From: Hanleya hanleyi
Taxonomy: Eukaryota > Mollusca > Polyplacophora > Lepidopleurida > Hanleyidae
Reading direction: 5' to 3'
DNA: 64,000 nt
Assembly (NCBI GenBank): GCA_036873755.1
Contig: JAVTVY010045576.1
Span: 1-64,000 of the forward strand
In this document: positions 1 to 11,035 of the stretch, one piece after another
How positions within the stretch are numbered: the stretch's first letter is position 1
Layout: every line of letters starts with the position of its first letter
Translations under genes and position numbers: made by a program
The notes under the pieces: model-generated
Databases searched by the model: none
What the model saw: only the letters and a program-made list of their open reading frames with translations
What the model was told of the DNA's origin: nothing

Positions 1-1294
1 ATGTCATACATCACCTATGATAACAAAATGTCTACGTATTTTGGCAGGGCAGGCAATGGGGTCGTGTAGACGCTATTATGATGCGATTAATGATGAGTGT
101 ATAAAAAAACCCATAAAAAGTGGACATTTTAGAAGACCAAGATAGCGTCCATGGGCGTTGGTTGCATAGATCTAAATAAACCTTTCCGCTTTTTTTGTTA
201 GACTAAATCAAAATACGGGTGTTCAGGGTATTCTCACACTATATAAATGGTTTCTTGAGTCTCTGTTCTTGTCGGTTAGGATGAAGTCATATTCCAGTCA
301 TAGGATCTCGTTACCGTTGGTAATTAATTAATTATGTCGATGGTGGGTGGGGGGGGAGTCGAGGTCGTAAAGACAAGCTCTTTTTGTTACGACTTCCCCC
401 CTGTTCGAAGCGCGACACTCACCAAGTAATATTTTTTTGCACGAATAACATCATTGCATTGATGTCAGGGAAAATCATGTGAAAACTGTATAGCAGTCCT
501 GTCTACGAGACAAGAACGAATCTCGTATGAATGAGAATGGTACACGTTTCTGGTGGAACACGTTCAAATCACCCATATGTATTCCAGGGGAGGAAGTACA
601 GGTATAATTAGGATGTGGAGGGTTGGGTGGATAATTTGAAGTGACGTACGGTAACAGAATGACAACTGTTAAATTGAGAAAAATGATCTGCTGTCGACGA
701 ATTCGTCAAATATCGGCAATAAAACGGCCGTGAATTATTTATTTCGATGTTTTTGGGAACGTGAGTAAGTGAATGAGTCAGCTCTGCCGTTCGTAGAAAG
801 CTGTTGCGCAACCTACAAAAATATATGATCGCGTGATTAGTGCTGTCAGATTTACAGCCTGAAAATGAAGGCAGATTGAAGGAGCAGAATCATAAATTTG
901 ATTCGGTAATATCGTCTAGCCAATTGTAATAAACATCCTGGTTTACTTGGTAAATTACATTAAATTTCTCTCTTAGCATATCCGTATGGGAGGTCGAGTA
1001 GTGGACGATTATATTCATTAGAGTACTCAATCGTGTCCTGGTCGTCGTTTACGAGTTGAGTTCAATAAATTAAACTGTCAGTCGAATGTACCTTGTTTTG
1101 GGACTTGTCCGCGTGTAATTTATTGGAAACTTTCATTTAAAACTTGAATAGCATACATATACGTGTACACTTAAAGAACGGCCAGATATTGTTCTATCCA
1201 TACACCAGTTCACAACCAACAACCATTCCACAGTGACTTGGTTAGCAGTGGGTGTCTTCGTCGATGTTGTTGTTGTTAATATATATATTTTTTT
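1..1294. other. gene-free AT-rich stretch
   Basis: No convincing coding region, RNA gene or repeat was recognised. A short G-run lies near 342-357. Open frames here are short and lack coding character. Confidence 0.5.
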
Positions 1295-1610
1295 CATCAA
1301 GAATGTAATTATTTCCCACCTTTTTATACACCACAATGACAGTGGATATCATAAAAATGCTTTCTATACGACCTATACAGCGATCTACATACCCCTCCTC
1401 TATTTTTTCTTTATGTATATAGACATATTAGCCTATAGCATTGGGCCCTGCTAAATTAACTGACAGTAATATACAGTCTATAATAGATATATATAAGATA
1501 TAATAGTAGAGGAGGGGTATGTAGATCGGTGTAGGTCGTATGGTAAGCATTTTATGATATCCACTGTCATTGTGGTGTATGAAAAGATGGGAAATATTAT
1601 ATTCTTGATG
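1295..1610. repeat. foldback (inverted repeat) element
   Basis: Two arms of about 105 bases (1295-1402 and 1506-1610) are reverse complements with a few mismatches, around a spacer of about 100 bases. The arms begin CATCAAGAATGTAATTATTT and end near CCCCTCCTCTA at the loop. The structure resembles a MITE or foldback element. Flanking duplications were not identified. Confidence 0.75.
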
Positions 1611-3780
1611 TCCTCTCTATATGTGAGCCTATAAGCCACCCTGTGAAACATATGTGGTTTGGTTATATTTGTGGTTCTATATGAAACTAATGTACGCAAT
1701 TTCATCTCGTATGCATTAAACAGGAATTTATTCGTCCACAATCGAAATTTACTCACACGACACTATAACCTCAAAATACAAACAGGCATAAATGAAGCAT
1801 CTTCTACATTAAGCCTATTTCTCCAGAAAATATAATAGGATACGGTATTCGGTAAAATAAAATGCATGATCAGTTCGCCTCATTTCCATTCCCTATTCCA
1901 TATTAGAAGTCAGTGGAATTAGAACCGGGGACAATAGATGCCGAACTCTCTGTGTCCTTTTGTGCCTCTAGATTTAGGTCAAAATTAACATACAGGACAA
2001 GTATAGAGCTGACTGGCACTACCGAGGTGAAGAAAATGGTAATGTTTAATCTTTATTACGAATAAATGCACTTAACCTCTTAAAACCCCCCAATACCAAA
2101 CCTCTATCTACAAGTACTTATAGCCGTCGTGTTGATTAATGATACTTGGGTGTTGTATTCTCGTTAAATTACGAGGAGGGGAATAAATTGTCATTTACGG
2201 GTGTTGTCAAACCTGTCCCCTGGAGATGACGTCGAACTGAGATTTTGATACATCCGGGTCTTTGGCAACGACCTGAACGTCTCAGGAATGTTATTGTGAT
2301 GTATTGTCCCCTGGCTGTCGCATGCCCGTCTAGATTTCTATCGAAATATCAAACGACCAGGTCATCTGGCGACCCAGTGACCAATCTCAAACGTAATTGT
2401 CCAAAACTTAAACAACTGACGTCATTGTATTTCCTTTTTGTTAGGACAAAAGTCCTGGAAGCAAGAACTATATAAACCTGTCCCTTGAGAATATAATTCG
2501 GAATTGTCATCGGACGTTTCAACATTTTGCCCTAAACTGCAATAGATCTGCCATCGACCAAATATTACTCCAAGGTACGTGTGCCTTTATTTTATATAGT
2601 CTATTGTATAAGCAAATGTCTCAGGAGACTCCTGTCTCCTGTGTTACTCCTAACATTTTGTCCTGTTTTGCAACTCGCGAAAGCCATTTTTCTTTAGAAG
2701 ATGCATAGAAGAAGAGACAATATTTCATGGCACAGTCAAACTAACACTGGGACCGTTGTTGATATTGTTGTTGTGGTTGTTGTAGATTTGATAGGAATCT
2801 CGAATATGTCTTGAAAACATCTCACAGATGATTTGCATTAGAGAGTCTTCTGGTTGTGTATATATATGCATAATTGATTTGCAGAACATTATCATGAACA
2901 ATAATTTTAAACTTTTGTCAACTTTGTCAATATTTGGTGCACCAGATCTCAAAACTGAAAATAGATCTATGGTTAATAACTTATAATAAATAAGAAGAGT
3001 TTATGTTGTCTAGTTAACCGTTATATTCAAAATATCCATTAGAGGAAAACATTTTTTAACATTGAATCTTTCCATATTGCATAATCTGTTATGCGAAATA
3101 GTTTTTGCGGGATAATGGAACTTTTTAAATATAACTATACTGGTCTCAGATGTGTTACTCGAAGAGCCATTTGAAGATTTTAATTCCCAAAACTGAGATT
3201 TGGTGTACTAAAAATTTACAAAATTGACAAATGAAGTGACATATACAGTCAGAAGACCCGCAATAATACATACCATGCAGTACACGAAGTTTCAGATCTG
3301 TATTGCATGTCATTTGTCAGATATTGCAATTTTCAATATCGCTATCATGTTTTTCAACGGCAGTGGTCCACTTCGGTTTGCCCTTAAATGCATCTGAGCA
3401 AAAGACATTTCATTCAGTTATATGTCGACATATGTATGTAATTATATTCAGCCTTTTACCATGGATAGGGTCCATGCTTTTACTTACAAACAAAATTAGT
3501 TTAGATGTGTGACGGTTGTCAGATATCTATGTTCCTTTGCCTAATAAAAAAACGCATTGGGGGCGGACAACATTTCCATGACATTTTATTTTCTTTTTCG
3601 CCATCCTGAATTTTGGGGTAATTTCGTTTGCTTTAAGTCCCGGTTGGTGATCCCGCAGAATGTCAATTAAAAGTTCCTTTTGACCACCCTCCTTACTCGA
3701 GTGTTGATATTACAAAATTACTCTGGGACTATTGGGGATAAAACATATTGACGAATTTCCGTCTCTAGCTTGACAAATCA
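1611..3780. other. no gene recognised
   Basis: AT-rich DNA with only short open frames. It may be intron or upstream DNA of the coiled-coil coding region that begins at 3842, but no exon with clear splice sites could be assigned. Confidence 0.4.
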
Positions 3781-3841
3781 GATTCATTGTGATGATTGTT
3801 TTTCAGGATCCTCCACCACTTTTGCCTAGATAACAACCGTT

Positions 3842-4480
3842 ATGTCGGTCTGTTCAATTCTGGCGCTCAACCAGTATTTTTCCTGGAGATGTCCTCATCT
3901 CGGACCTGAAGATGTCTTGACGAGAAGTCGACAAAGAGTCGCTCAGCAGAATCAAAACGAGCATCGTCGTTTGCAAATCCAAATAAAGGGAATAAATAAA
4001 CGAACAAAACAAAGAAATACTCAAATGGACAGAACGATAAGCCGGATAACTAACCAAATACAGGAACTTTCAGCCTATCAAACGGCACTGAAGGACGTGC
4101 GGGTGGACAATTTGAAGACAGTTCGGCATTGCGTGGGTGAGAGACAAATCCAGACTCCAACATCTCGCCAACGACGAGACTTGGAGATGCAACTGTGCAA
4201 CTCAGGATTTCGTTGTTTGAGAATGGAGAAGGAGGTGCAGAGAATTCGTCACGATGCTGACCCAGAGGTCCAACGAAAACGACGAATTGAACTTTTGACC
4301 AGGCTTGAACGTTCTAAAAATGAAGTGATCATAAACAGGCGAGAACCGTACACCGAAGTGGTACGAGATCACAAGAGAAGGTGTACAGTGACAGCGGAAC
4401 AAATTATGAAATTGCCACCAATAACTAGTATCAGTAAAGATTGTGGGTCTGTGAAAAGTAGCAAATCCCCGCGATAACAA
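3842..4480 (+). CDS. coiled-coil protein, probable terminal exon (unknown family)
   Basis: A 211-codon open frame rich in Arg, Gln, Glu and Lys with heptad-like spacing over roughly residues 30-180, so a largely helical coiled-coil protein is likely. I do not recognise the family. An in-frame TAG (3827-3829) lies just upstream of the ATG. The start is therefore either this ATG or a spliced junction using an AG at or before 3829; a good acceptor-like TTTTTCAG also lies at about 3799-3806. A poly(A) signal AATAAA follows the stop by about 200 bases, which supports a real transcribed 3' end. The protein lacks a signal peptide or membrane segment, suggesting a cytoplasmic or cytoskeletal role. 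Function is not assigned. Confidence 0.55.
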
Positions 4481-4678
4481 GCTTTTGGTCAGATTGTGCT
4501 TAATGTTACTACCAAAGAAACTGTTGATAGTGTGCGTTGGCGACACCTACATAAGCCATATTGATCTATTTCGCTTCATGTTAATAATAGACACCTTTTT
4601 ATAAGGTGACTGGTGTGAGTCAATTAGTTAATGGAAAAACTTCAGACAACTCCAGTATTTTGGGAGCTAAAATGACAG

Positions 4679-4684
4679 AATAAA
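4679..4684 (+). terminator. poly(A) signal AATAAA
   Basis: AATAAA followed by T-rich DNA about 200 bases after the stop codon of the coiled-coil frame; it fits the 3' end of that gene. Confidence 0.5.
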
Positions 4685-5090
4685 GTTTTTTAATTTCTCG
4701 GATGCTGTTTTCTTTCTTCATTACAACCGTAATCCATAATTAGTTATACATTCCGTCGCCATACCAGACAATTGACCACTGAATAGAACTATTGATTATT
4801 CACCAACACCCATCTGTGAGTCCGTTCGACATAACAGGTTAACGCAAATAGCTCAAAGAAAACCCGAATCAACTGAGTCCATTTCTTGGAGAGAAGGGAA
4901 GCCATTTCAGTAGTATATAAAAATGATTTAAACGCAACTTGACCTACTTATTTGTTCCCCCGGGTAAAATTTAAGGGGGAACCCAGGTTAAAGTATAGGA
5001 AGCGGCCATTTACGGCCTTTGACCTCTGAGGCCGTGTAGAGGTCAAGGCCGCTATAGTTCCAACAGGTGGCGCCCCCTCTTTCACCTCGA
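4685..5090. other. junction between host DNA and Polinton copy A
   Basis: No gene. It contains two small inverted repeats: GTTCCCCC...GGGGGAAC at about 4954-4982, and GGCCATTTACGGCC with GAGGCCGTG near 5005-5052. Homology to the left arm of copy B begins only at about 5091, so the outer boundary of the element probably lies in or near this stretch. Confidence 0.35.
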
Positions 5091-5236
5091 ATTCCTCCGC
5101 GGTCTGGCGGTGATGCGGTCGCGGGAAAAAGCTTCCGCGGAGAAAAAGTAGTCCCTAGACTTCAAATACGCTGCACGGTCCGATTGGGTCGAGTGAGGTA
5201 TCAAAGTGAAGCATTCGTGAAGGGGCATCCAGTCAT
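5091..5236 (+). repeat. Polinton outer-arm block (copy A)
   Basis: The segment ATTCCTCCGCGG...CTTCCGCGGAGAAAAAG at 5091-5155 recurs almost unchanged at 57477-57550, in both cases directly outside the satellite monomers. It marks the common left boundary of copies A and B. It includes an internal inverted repeat, TCCGCGG with CCGCGGA. Confidence 0.7.
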
Positions 5237-5635
5237 GGGTGGGTGCATGTAAAATTAGGATTTTTTCCCGAAACTATAAAAAGCGGAACACGGACTTTAC
5301 CCCTAAAATAGGGGAAAACACCTATCAACCCTAGTCAAAAGGGCTAATATCGGTCCCCGGGCTTATTGGGACCTGCCTATCAAGTCAATGGGGTGGGTGC
5401 ATGTAAAATTAGGATTTTTTCCCGAAACTATAAAAAGCGGAATACGGACTTTACCCCTAAAATAGGGGAAAACACCTATCAACCCTAGCCAAAAGGGCTA
5501 ATATCGGTCCCCGGGCTTATTGGGACCTGCCTATCAAGTCAATGGGGTGGGTGCATGTAAAATTAGGATTTTTTCCCGAAACTATAAAAAGCGGAACACG
5601 GACTTTACCCCTACAATAGGGGTCTGTATTATACA
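5237..5635 (+). repeat. 154-bp satellite array (family 2)
   Basis: Tandem units begin GGGTGGGTGCATG at 5237, 5391 and 5545, giving an exact 154-base period and about 2.6 units. Each unit carries ATAAAAAGCGG and CCCCGGGCTTATTGGG. The same family recurs inverted or direct at about 21050-21310, 24780-25030 and 57930-58140, always inside Polinton-like arms. Confidence 0.85.
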
Positions 5636-5985
5636 ATATAAGGGAAAATGCCTGTATGGGGTATGGGGATGGTCAATTTTTTTCGTGGGCTTTACTATGG
5701 CTTGTGGGGTCGCGTTTTTCTCGTCTCGCCAAGAAAATGACAATGGGAAGGGTCCCGGAGCGAATCGGTGAAATTTTTGGGAAAAGTCACCGAGGTCTGT
5801 ATATAGGCCCATAGGCTGGCCATGGGGGGTATAGGTCCAACCTGGGAAATTCATACACGTTCATTGTGATATGGGTTGCTTGGATTTGTTTTTCACGTCT
5901 CGTCATTTAGAACACGATGGGAAGGGTCCCGGAGCGAAACGGTGAATTTTTTGGAAAAAGTCACCGAGGCCTGGGTAGGCCCATA
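5636..5985 (+). repeat. Polinton arm repeat with GTCCCGGAGCGAA blocks
   Basis: Two copies of a block containing GGTCCCGGAGCGAA and GTCACCGAGG occur here, and related blocks occur at about 58265, 58450 and 59130 in copy B. No coding capacity is apparent. The block ends at the insertion site of the 3.75-kb TIR element. Confidence 0.65.
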
Positions 5986-6960
5986 TAGTCCGGTGGCTTA
6001 AGGTCAAGATCGTGACTGACTGGAATAAAGCACCATATTTTGCAGAGCGGCTCATTTGGGCATAAGGAATGATCTCAGAAGGAGTGCCCATTTCTACCGG
6101 AGGTGGAAGGCCCTTAATTTGCATAAATCCAATATGGCCGCCATAATACATACTGTACCCTCCTGTTGGCGACTATTTAACAGCTTGAATCGCCGTTTTA
6201 CACGGGATTGATTTTCTACGAGCCTGACTGACTCAAGAAGAAAATAATAACGATAATTGGAAACTTTATTTCCCGTTGAATATCCAATATGGCCGCCAGA
6301 GCGTCACCAATAATGGTATTATTGCTATACACATGTATGTGTGTTTGTATATATGCTAATATATATCATATATATTTATAAATCCATTGAGAGGTTTCTG
6401 TACATATAGCTCTGTTATGATTGACTCGATCAAGCACGCATGAAGGTTATTGGCTATTTCTTTTCTATAGATATCCAATATGGCCACCAGCGCCCCATCC
6501 TTAATGCTGATTATCGGCCCTAAATACAAATCTGTTTCAAAGGATGAAACTGCAGGTTATCGTACATGCCACGGTTGTGAACTACATCAAATGTTGCCAA
6601 TTGGATTCTTCCCGGCTCCTTACATTTAAATTAGCATGTGTAAATCCAGCGGCAAAGGGAGTTGCTCTTCCAACACCGGTTGGAATCACTCTAAAACTGT
6701 GCTAAGTAACTACCCTGAGGTAGATTTACTTGTTTCAAGTTTCACAAACGGTTTCGATATTTGACACTCGAGAAGACATGCCTTTACTGTCTCGCGTAAT
6801 CGTTCATCTGCTATGCCAAACCCTGCAATCGTAGAAGCTAAATTAGACAAAGAGATGTCGAAAGGTCGCGTTGCTGGTCCCTTCTAAACTCTTTCTTTTG
6901 ACAATAAGGTTTGCTAAAACTTAGGCTTAGTCTCCAGAAAGAAACCTAATACTTTTAGGG

Positions 6961-7187
6961 GCTCTTGATGACCGAGGTCTCTAAGGCGCATCACTGGTGA
7001 TCGCAAGCCTCACACCGCTGAACCGGCACGGGTTCGAACCTCGCTGTTGCATGTGTGAAGGTTTGCCAGTTACTTGCCGACGGGCCGGAGGAGGTTCTCT
7101 TCCGGTATTCCAGCTTCCTCCAGCATTAAAACTGGCTGTCACCATATGAGTGAAATAACCTTGAGTGTGACATTGAACCAGATCCCC
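6961..7187 (+). mobile_element. tRNA-derived SINE with 16-bp target duplication
   Basis: A pol III B box, GGTTCGAACC at 7031-7040, follows an A-box-like CTCTAAGGCGCA near 6980. The tail carries TGGCTGTCACCATATGAGTG, typical of molluscan SINEs. It is bounded by perfect 16-base direct repeats CCTAATACTTTTAGGG at 6945-6960 and 7188-7203, so insertion by target-primed reverse transcription is clear. It split the reverse-transcriptase frame of the DIRS relic. Confidence 0.9.
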
Positions 7188-8298
7188 CCTAATACTTTTA
7201 GGGTGATTCACGATTTATCTTACCCTGGAAAATCTGCCTTGTCTATTAACGGTGCGATTCAACAGAAACTGATATGTTGAATACGTAGACATTAGTTCAA
7301 AAACATGGTCACTAAAGCTTGATGGCAAAAATCTATTTAGATGATGCCTTCCGCATTTACGTATCGGTGCCTCTCGATGGGATGCTCTACATCCTGTAAG
7401 ATATTAAAGAGCTCAGGTCATTCTCTGCAATCGGGTATGGCTACAAAATTCGGCATATCAGATGTCATCCACATACTGGACGACTTCATGTTCGTCGGTG
7501 CAAATGGCGCTAGCTACTGTTCTATATCTCTCAACACTTTCACTTACTTGTGTGAGTTTTTGGGCATTCCAATCAAACATGCTAAGACCTATTCCCCATC
7601 AACTAATATGGTTATGCATGGGATTCAATTGGACTCAAGAACTATGAAAGCATCATTTGCAGAAGACAAATTCATAAACTGAAATGCATGCTGGGTGAAA
7701 CCTCGCGCCGCAAAAAAGGTAACCCTTGCAGTCTCTCATTGGCTCGCACAATTTTGCAAAGTCGTCGTGCCCGGCAGGGCATTTCTCCGCTGCCCGATAG
7801 AATTTAACAAAAGTTGTATCACAGGCTCACCATCACATTTGCTTGAATAAAGCTAGAGCGTATGTCAATACCCGGCTTGTATTCCTGGAAAAATTAATTT
7901 TCTTTCTCCAAATTGGGTATCCGATTTCGACGCTGCTGGTACCTTGGGTTTGGCGGTTGTTTTCGGATCCTCGTGGATAAACCAAGAATGACCAGCACAT
8001 CTTACCCATATCACGGTCAAGCAGTGCTTGCTGTGGAAATTTGGAGTCAAAAACTGGCAAATCATAACGTCTCTTTCTTTATGATAGTATGACCGTGGTT
8101 GAAATTAGTGAGTCAGTTAGTAGTTGCCTGCCTTCGAAATGACATTCTGTTCAGATCAAAACATATTTCGGAACAATCTTATTCCTGTTGTTCTTCTGAC
8201 GCCGTACCTTGCTGAATCTTCCTTGAAAGTATACAAGCGCGCATGACAAGTATATAGATATTTCCTCAGTAACACTGGTCAGTGTGCCAGTAAGATAT

Positions 8299-8452
8299 AC
8301 AAGCGTCTAGTCCGTCATTCATAATTCAGCCGTCGTCCATTAAAGAATATCCGCGTCCATAATCCAAAGACCTATTCCATATCCATATAACAGTATACGC
8401 ACCAAATTCAAAAAAGACAATCATAGTATACATAAACATAGGCTATATTCCT
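8299..8452 (+). repeat. Penelope-like element terminal repeat (solo)
   Basis: It begins ACAAGCGTCTAGTCCGTCAT and continues through TATTCCATATCCATATAACAG to AACATAGGCT, matching the inverted terminal repeats of the element at 50289-52810. It is isolated inside the DIRS relic, between the RNase H and recombinase segments. Confidence 0.8.
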
Positions 8453-9030
8453 CATCTCATCATTACAGTTGGTTTCCTTCAAAGCATTCTTGCATTTCAA
8501 CCGGCTATCAGTTATGCGCACAACTTGACTGCAGTACACGATCCTGCGCAGTTATTCCTTGCCAAAAAGCTACTTACGAGCATGCCACAATTACACGGCC
8601 AGATACCAGATTGCCCATAACTACGGATATCCTCCATAAAATATTTTATGCTACACCCTGTATCCATGTAATTCTTTTACGAGCAATGATCTTGGTAGCA
8701 TTTCATGCATTCTTACGCGTCATCTTACTGCAATAGCAATGTTCTTTAATACAACGATGTCTCTTTCTCCGATCAATCTGGCCCGTTACAAAACATGCAC
8801 ATTATTATCCGCAGCTTCAAACACAGCATATCCCATAAACCAGTTCATTTGTTTATTCTGATAATATTAGATATTGTCCAGTTCAGGCAACCCATGCTTA
8901 TTTTCGGTTACATATTTCACATCCGAGGCCGCGCCCCCGTTCAGATTCCCAGAGGATGCGCCCGTTTCAGCTGCCTATTTCTCAGCTCGTGTAAAAACGG
9001 AATCTCTTTAATCGGCATTGGCCCTCTTTA

Positions 9031-9737
9031 ATAGGCCATAGCTTTCGCATTGGCGCCGCCACTTCTTCAGCAGCAGGAATCTCGAATAACATATTCAAAA
9101 ATGTGTAGATGGAAGTCTAACGCTATATTAGTATGACACATTTCTCTTGGTAGCTATGCATTGTGCAGTCACGGGTTTCATTGTATGGTAGCCCGAACGA
9201 ATTTATTGCAAAATAAGGATCTGGTCCAACTTGACCCAGTTTGGCAAAGGTCAGTCAGGGGCTGCCGTGCCATCTGAGTCAGTTATATATGATTATTTTT
9301 TAAGTTTACTGTATACTTAACACCAAGAAAAAAAATATAAAAAAAAATATTCAAAATTTCGGATCGAAAATTCGTAAAAGATTGACCATATTTTGGTTCG
9401 GACGTAGCTGTAACATCATTATGGCGGCCATCTTGGATTATTTTGCATTTATTGCCAGACCTTTGCCAACACTATAAGTGTGGAAATTTTCAGACTCTTA
9501 CCCCGAAGGATGGCGAATATATGATGTTTTGAAAATCGTTGGGATAAAAATTGCCATTTATAGGCCCAAAATGACCCCGGGCCCCTAATGGGCCACATAT
9601 TGCCTCTTGGGCCTCGAAATCGGGGGCACCCCTTCTGATATTGTTCTCGGTGCCTCCGACGACACGTGTGCCAAATTTGGTGCTTTATTCCACTCTGTCA
9701 CGATAAAGTGAAAATCTGGCCTTAAGCCACCGGACTA
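9031..9737. other. right arm of the 3.75-kb TIR element, no gene
   Basis: Non-coding. It contains GCGGCCATCTTGG near 9424 and ends with the right TIR. Its last 120 bases are loosely inverted relative to 5986-6100. Confidence 0.6.
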
Positions 9738-9740
9738 ATA

Positions 9741-10150
9741 GGCCTATACTGCATGGCTATGGGTGTATAGGTCCATACGGGGTGGACGTTTTGGGATCTA
9801 GGTGGGCCACTAATGGTCCGATGGGGTCGAGTGAGGTATCAATGTGAAGCCTATGTGAGGGGGCAACCGATGGGATGGATGTGGGGTAGGAATATCGTCA
9901 TTCTGCGCATGAGCAATAGACAAAGTGTATGGAAATAGACGTTTTGGGATCTAGGGGAGCCACTAGTGGGCCGATTGGATCGAGTGAGGTATCAATGTGA
10001 AGCCTATGTGAGGGGGGCATCTGATGGGGTGAGTGCGGGGTTGAAATATCGTCACTCTGCGCATGCGCAGTGGACAAAGGGTATGGAAATAGACGTGTTG
10101 GGGTCTAGGTGGGCCACTAGTGGGCCGATGGGATCGAATGAGGTATCCAT
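9741..10150 (+). repeat. 153-bp satellite array (family 1), left side of copy A
   Basis: Around 2.5 monomers, each with a tract such as GATCGAGTGAGGTATCAATG, a TGCGCATGCGCA-type palindrome and GGAAATAGACGT. The same family occurs inverted at 19446-20757 and direct at 57560-57910 and 59200-59660. Confidence 0.8.
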
Positions 10151-10380
10151 GTGAAGCCTATGTGAGGGAGCTAGACTAGGGTGTCGTTTCCATTCTGCTG
10201 CGCAGGTCACGTGGGTTGTGACGTCACTTCCGGGTTTCACCTCCAAACCCAGAAGAGTTCCAATTTTCTCTTAGACGTCCGGCTGTTTAACCTCCGGGGT
10301 TTTTCCCGGCCCGACCCGGCCCGGACCGGCCGCAGCGCGCGCGCGCGTCATCACCGGCAGTGCGCGGGTGAATGTCGGGT
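10151..10380 (+). repeat. Polinton terminal inverted repeat, left, copy A
   Basis: About 230 bases match the reverse complement of 19195-19445 and also the left end of copy B (59640-60020). The segment contains GTCACGTGGG, TGACGTCACTTCCGG (10219-10233) and a CpG-rich block of CGCGCGCGCG near 10340. Inverted ends of several hundred bases are usual for Polintons. The motif content (E-box, CRE, ETS) resembles a housekeeping promoter. Confidence 0.8.
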
Positions 10381-10815
10381 CAAAAGTTCAAAGGTCACAT
10401 CCAGGTCAAACGGTCCAAGGTCTCCCTTTCGGCAAGGTTCGGAGACAATGTTGCGGCATCGATATACAGAGCTTGAACCCCAAAAGGGGATTGTAAATTA
10501 ACCTGGGAAGGATGGGCAGTTCCATTTGGACCAATCAGCGGTCGAGAAAAAGAGCCAATGAGCGATCGATAGAAGAACCAATGGACGGGTACTAGAATTT
10601 TGCTCACGTCTGCGCCTACATCCGGGTACTGGGATGCTTTCGCCTACGTCCGCGCCTACATCCGGGTACTTGTACACCCGGGTAATGTTTTCTGGACATG
10701 GATGGGTTAGCTTTGGCTCCATTCTAGGCCACTGATTGGCTAATACGGTGTTCAAAGCCAGTTTCATGCATTATGCTCATCTCAACACAAGACAGGGTTT
10801 TTTGGTGAGATCTCA
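10381..10815. promoter_or_regulatory. TIR-proximal non-coding DNA with CCAAT boxes
   Basis: No gene. Four CCAAT/ATTGG motifs lie between 10530 and 10745 (GACCAATCAGCG, GCCAATGAGCG, ACCAATGGAC, TGATTGGCTA), plus two copies of GCGCCTACATCCGGGTACT or a close variant near 10610 and 10655. CCAAT boxes suggest NF-Y binding; this is inference. Confidence 0.4.
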
Positions 10816-10819
10816 TTTT

Positions 10820-10830
10820 GTTTTATTCAG
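10820..10830 (-). terminator. poly(A) signal for the capsid-protease gene block
   Basis: On the minus strand CTGAATAAAACA follows the protease stop by about 180 bases. It is the first AATAAA downstream of the capsid and protease genes. Confidence 0.5.
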
Positions 10831-10861
10831 TAACAACAACAACGTGAGAACAACCACGTGA

Positions 10862-11035
10862 AAACTGAAGCCCAGAACAGGGGGCTTGTACATTGAGAGA
10901 ACTGAAGCCCAGAACAGTGGGCTTATGCATTGGAAAGAACGGAAGCCCAGACAGGGGCTTGTAAGCTTAAGCTTGAGAACAGGGGGCTTGTGTACATGAA
11001 ACTTAAGCTGAGAGCAGGGCTTGCACACATTGGGC
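10862..11035. repeat. degenerate minisatellite with GAAGCCCAGAACAGGGGGCTT units
   Basis: About four to five units of 38-40 bases (GAAGCCCAGAACAGGGGGCT or variants) lie downstream of and partly over the 3' end of the protease gene. Each unit is a small hairpin (AGCCC...GGGCT). Confidence 0.6.

Larger units (their letters stand above)
6640..9030 (+). pseudogene. DIRS-like retrotransposon relic (RT, RNase H, tyrosine recombinase)
   Basis: Translation in shifting frames gives, in order, DIRS-type reverse transcriptase including the active-site ILDDF motif near 7475, followed by GIPIKHAKT. RNase H-like text follows (LANHNVSFF near 8040 and NDILFRSKHI near 8140). After an inserted Penelope-like terminus, tyrosine-recombinase-like text appears (PITTDILHKI near 8610 and LLRAMILVAFHAFLR near 8690). 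This domain order is diagnostic of DIRS elements. Many stops and frameshifts make it a dead fossil. It is interrupted by a SINE (6961-7187) and a Penelope-like terminus (8299-8452). Confidence 0.8.
5986..9737. mobile_element. 3.75-kb TIR element inserted in the Polinton arm
   Basis: The ends are inverted repeats: TAGTCCGGTGGCTTAAGG on the left, matched by the reverse complement ending CCACCGGACTA on the right, with looser similarity for over 100 bases inward (both sides carry GGAATAAAGCACC). The flanks are ATA on each side. Copy B has the uninterrupted site at about 59185-59200, GGCCCACAGGCCT, which matches the joined flanks with one difference. A 3-base target duplication suggests a PIF/Harbinger-like element, but no transposase is seen, so this is a non-autonomous or gutted copy. 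It contains a DIRS relic. Confidence 0.8.
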
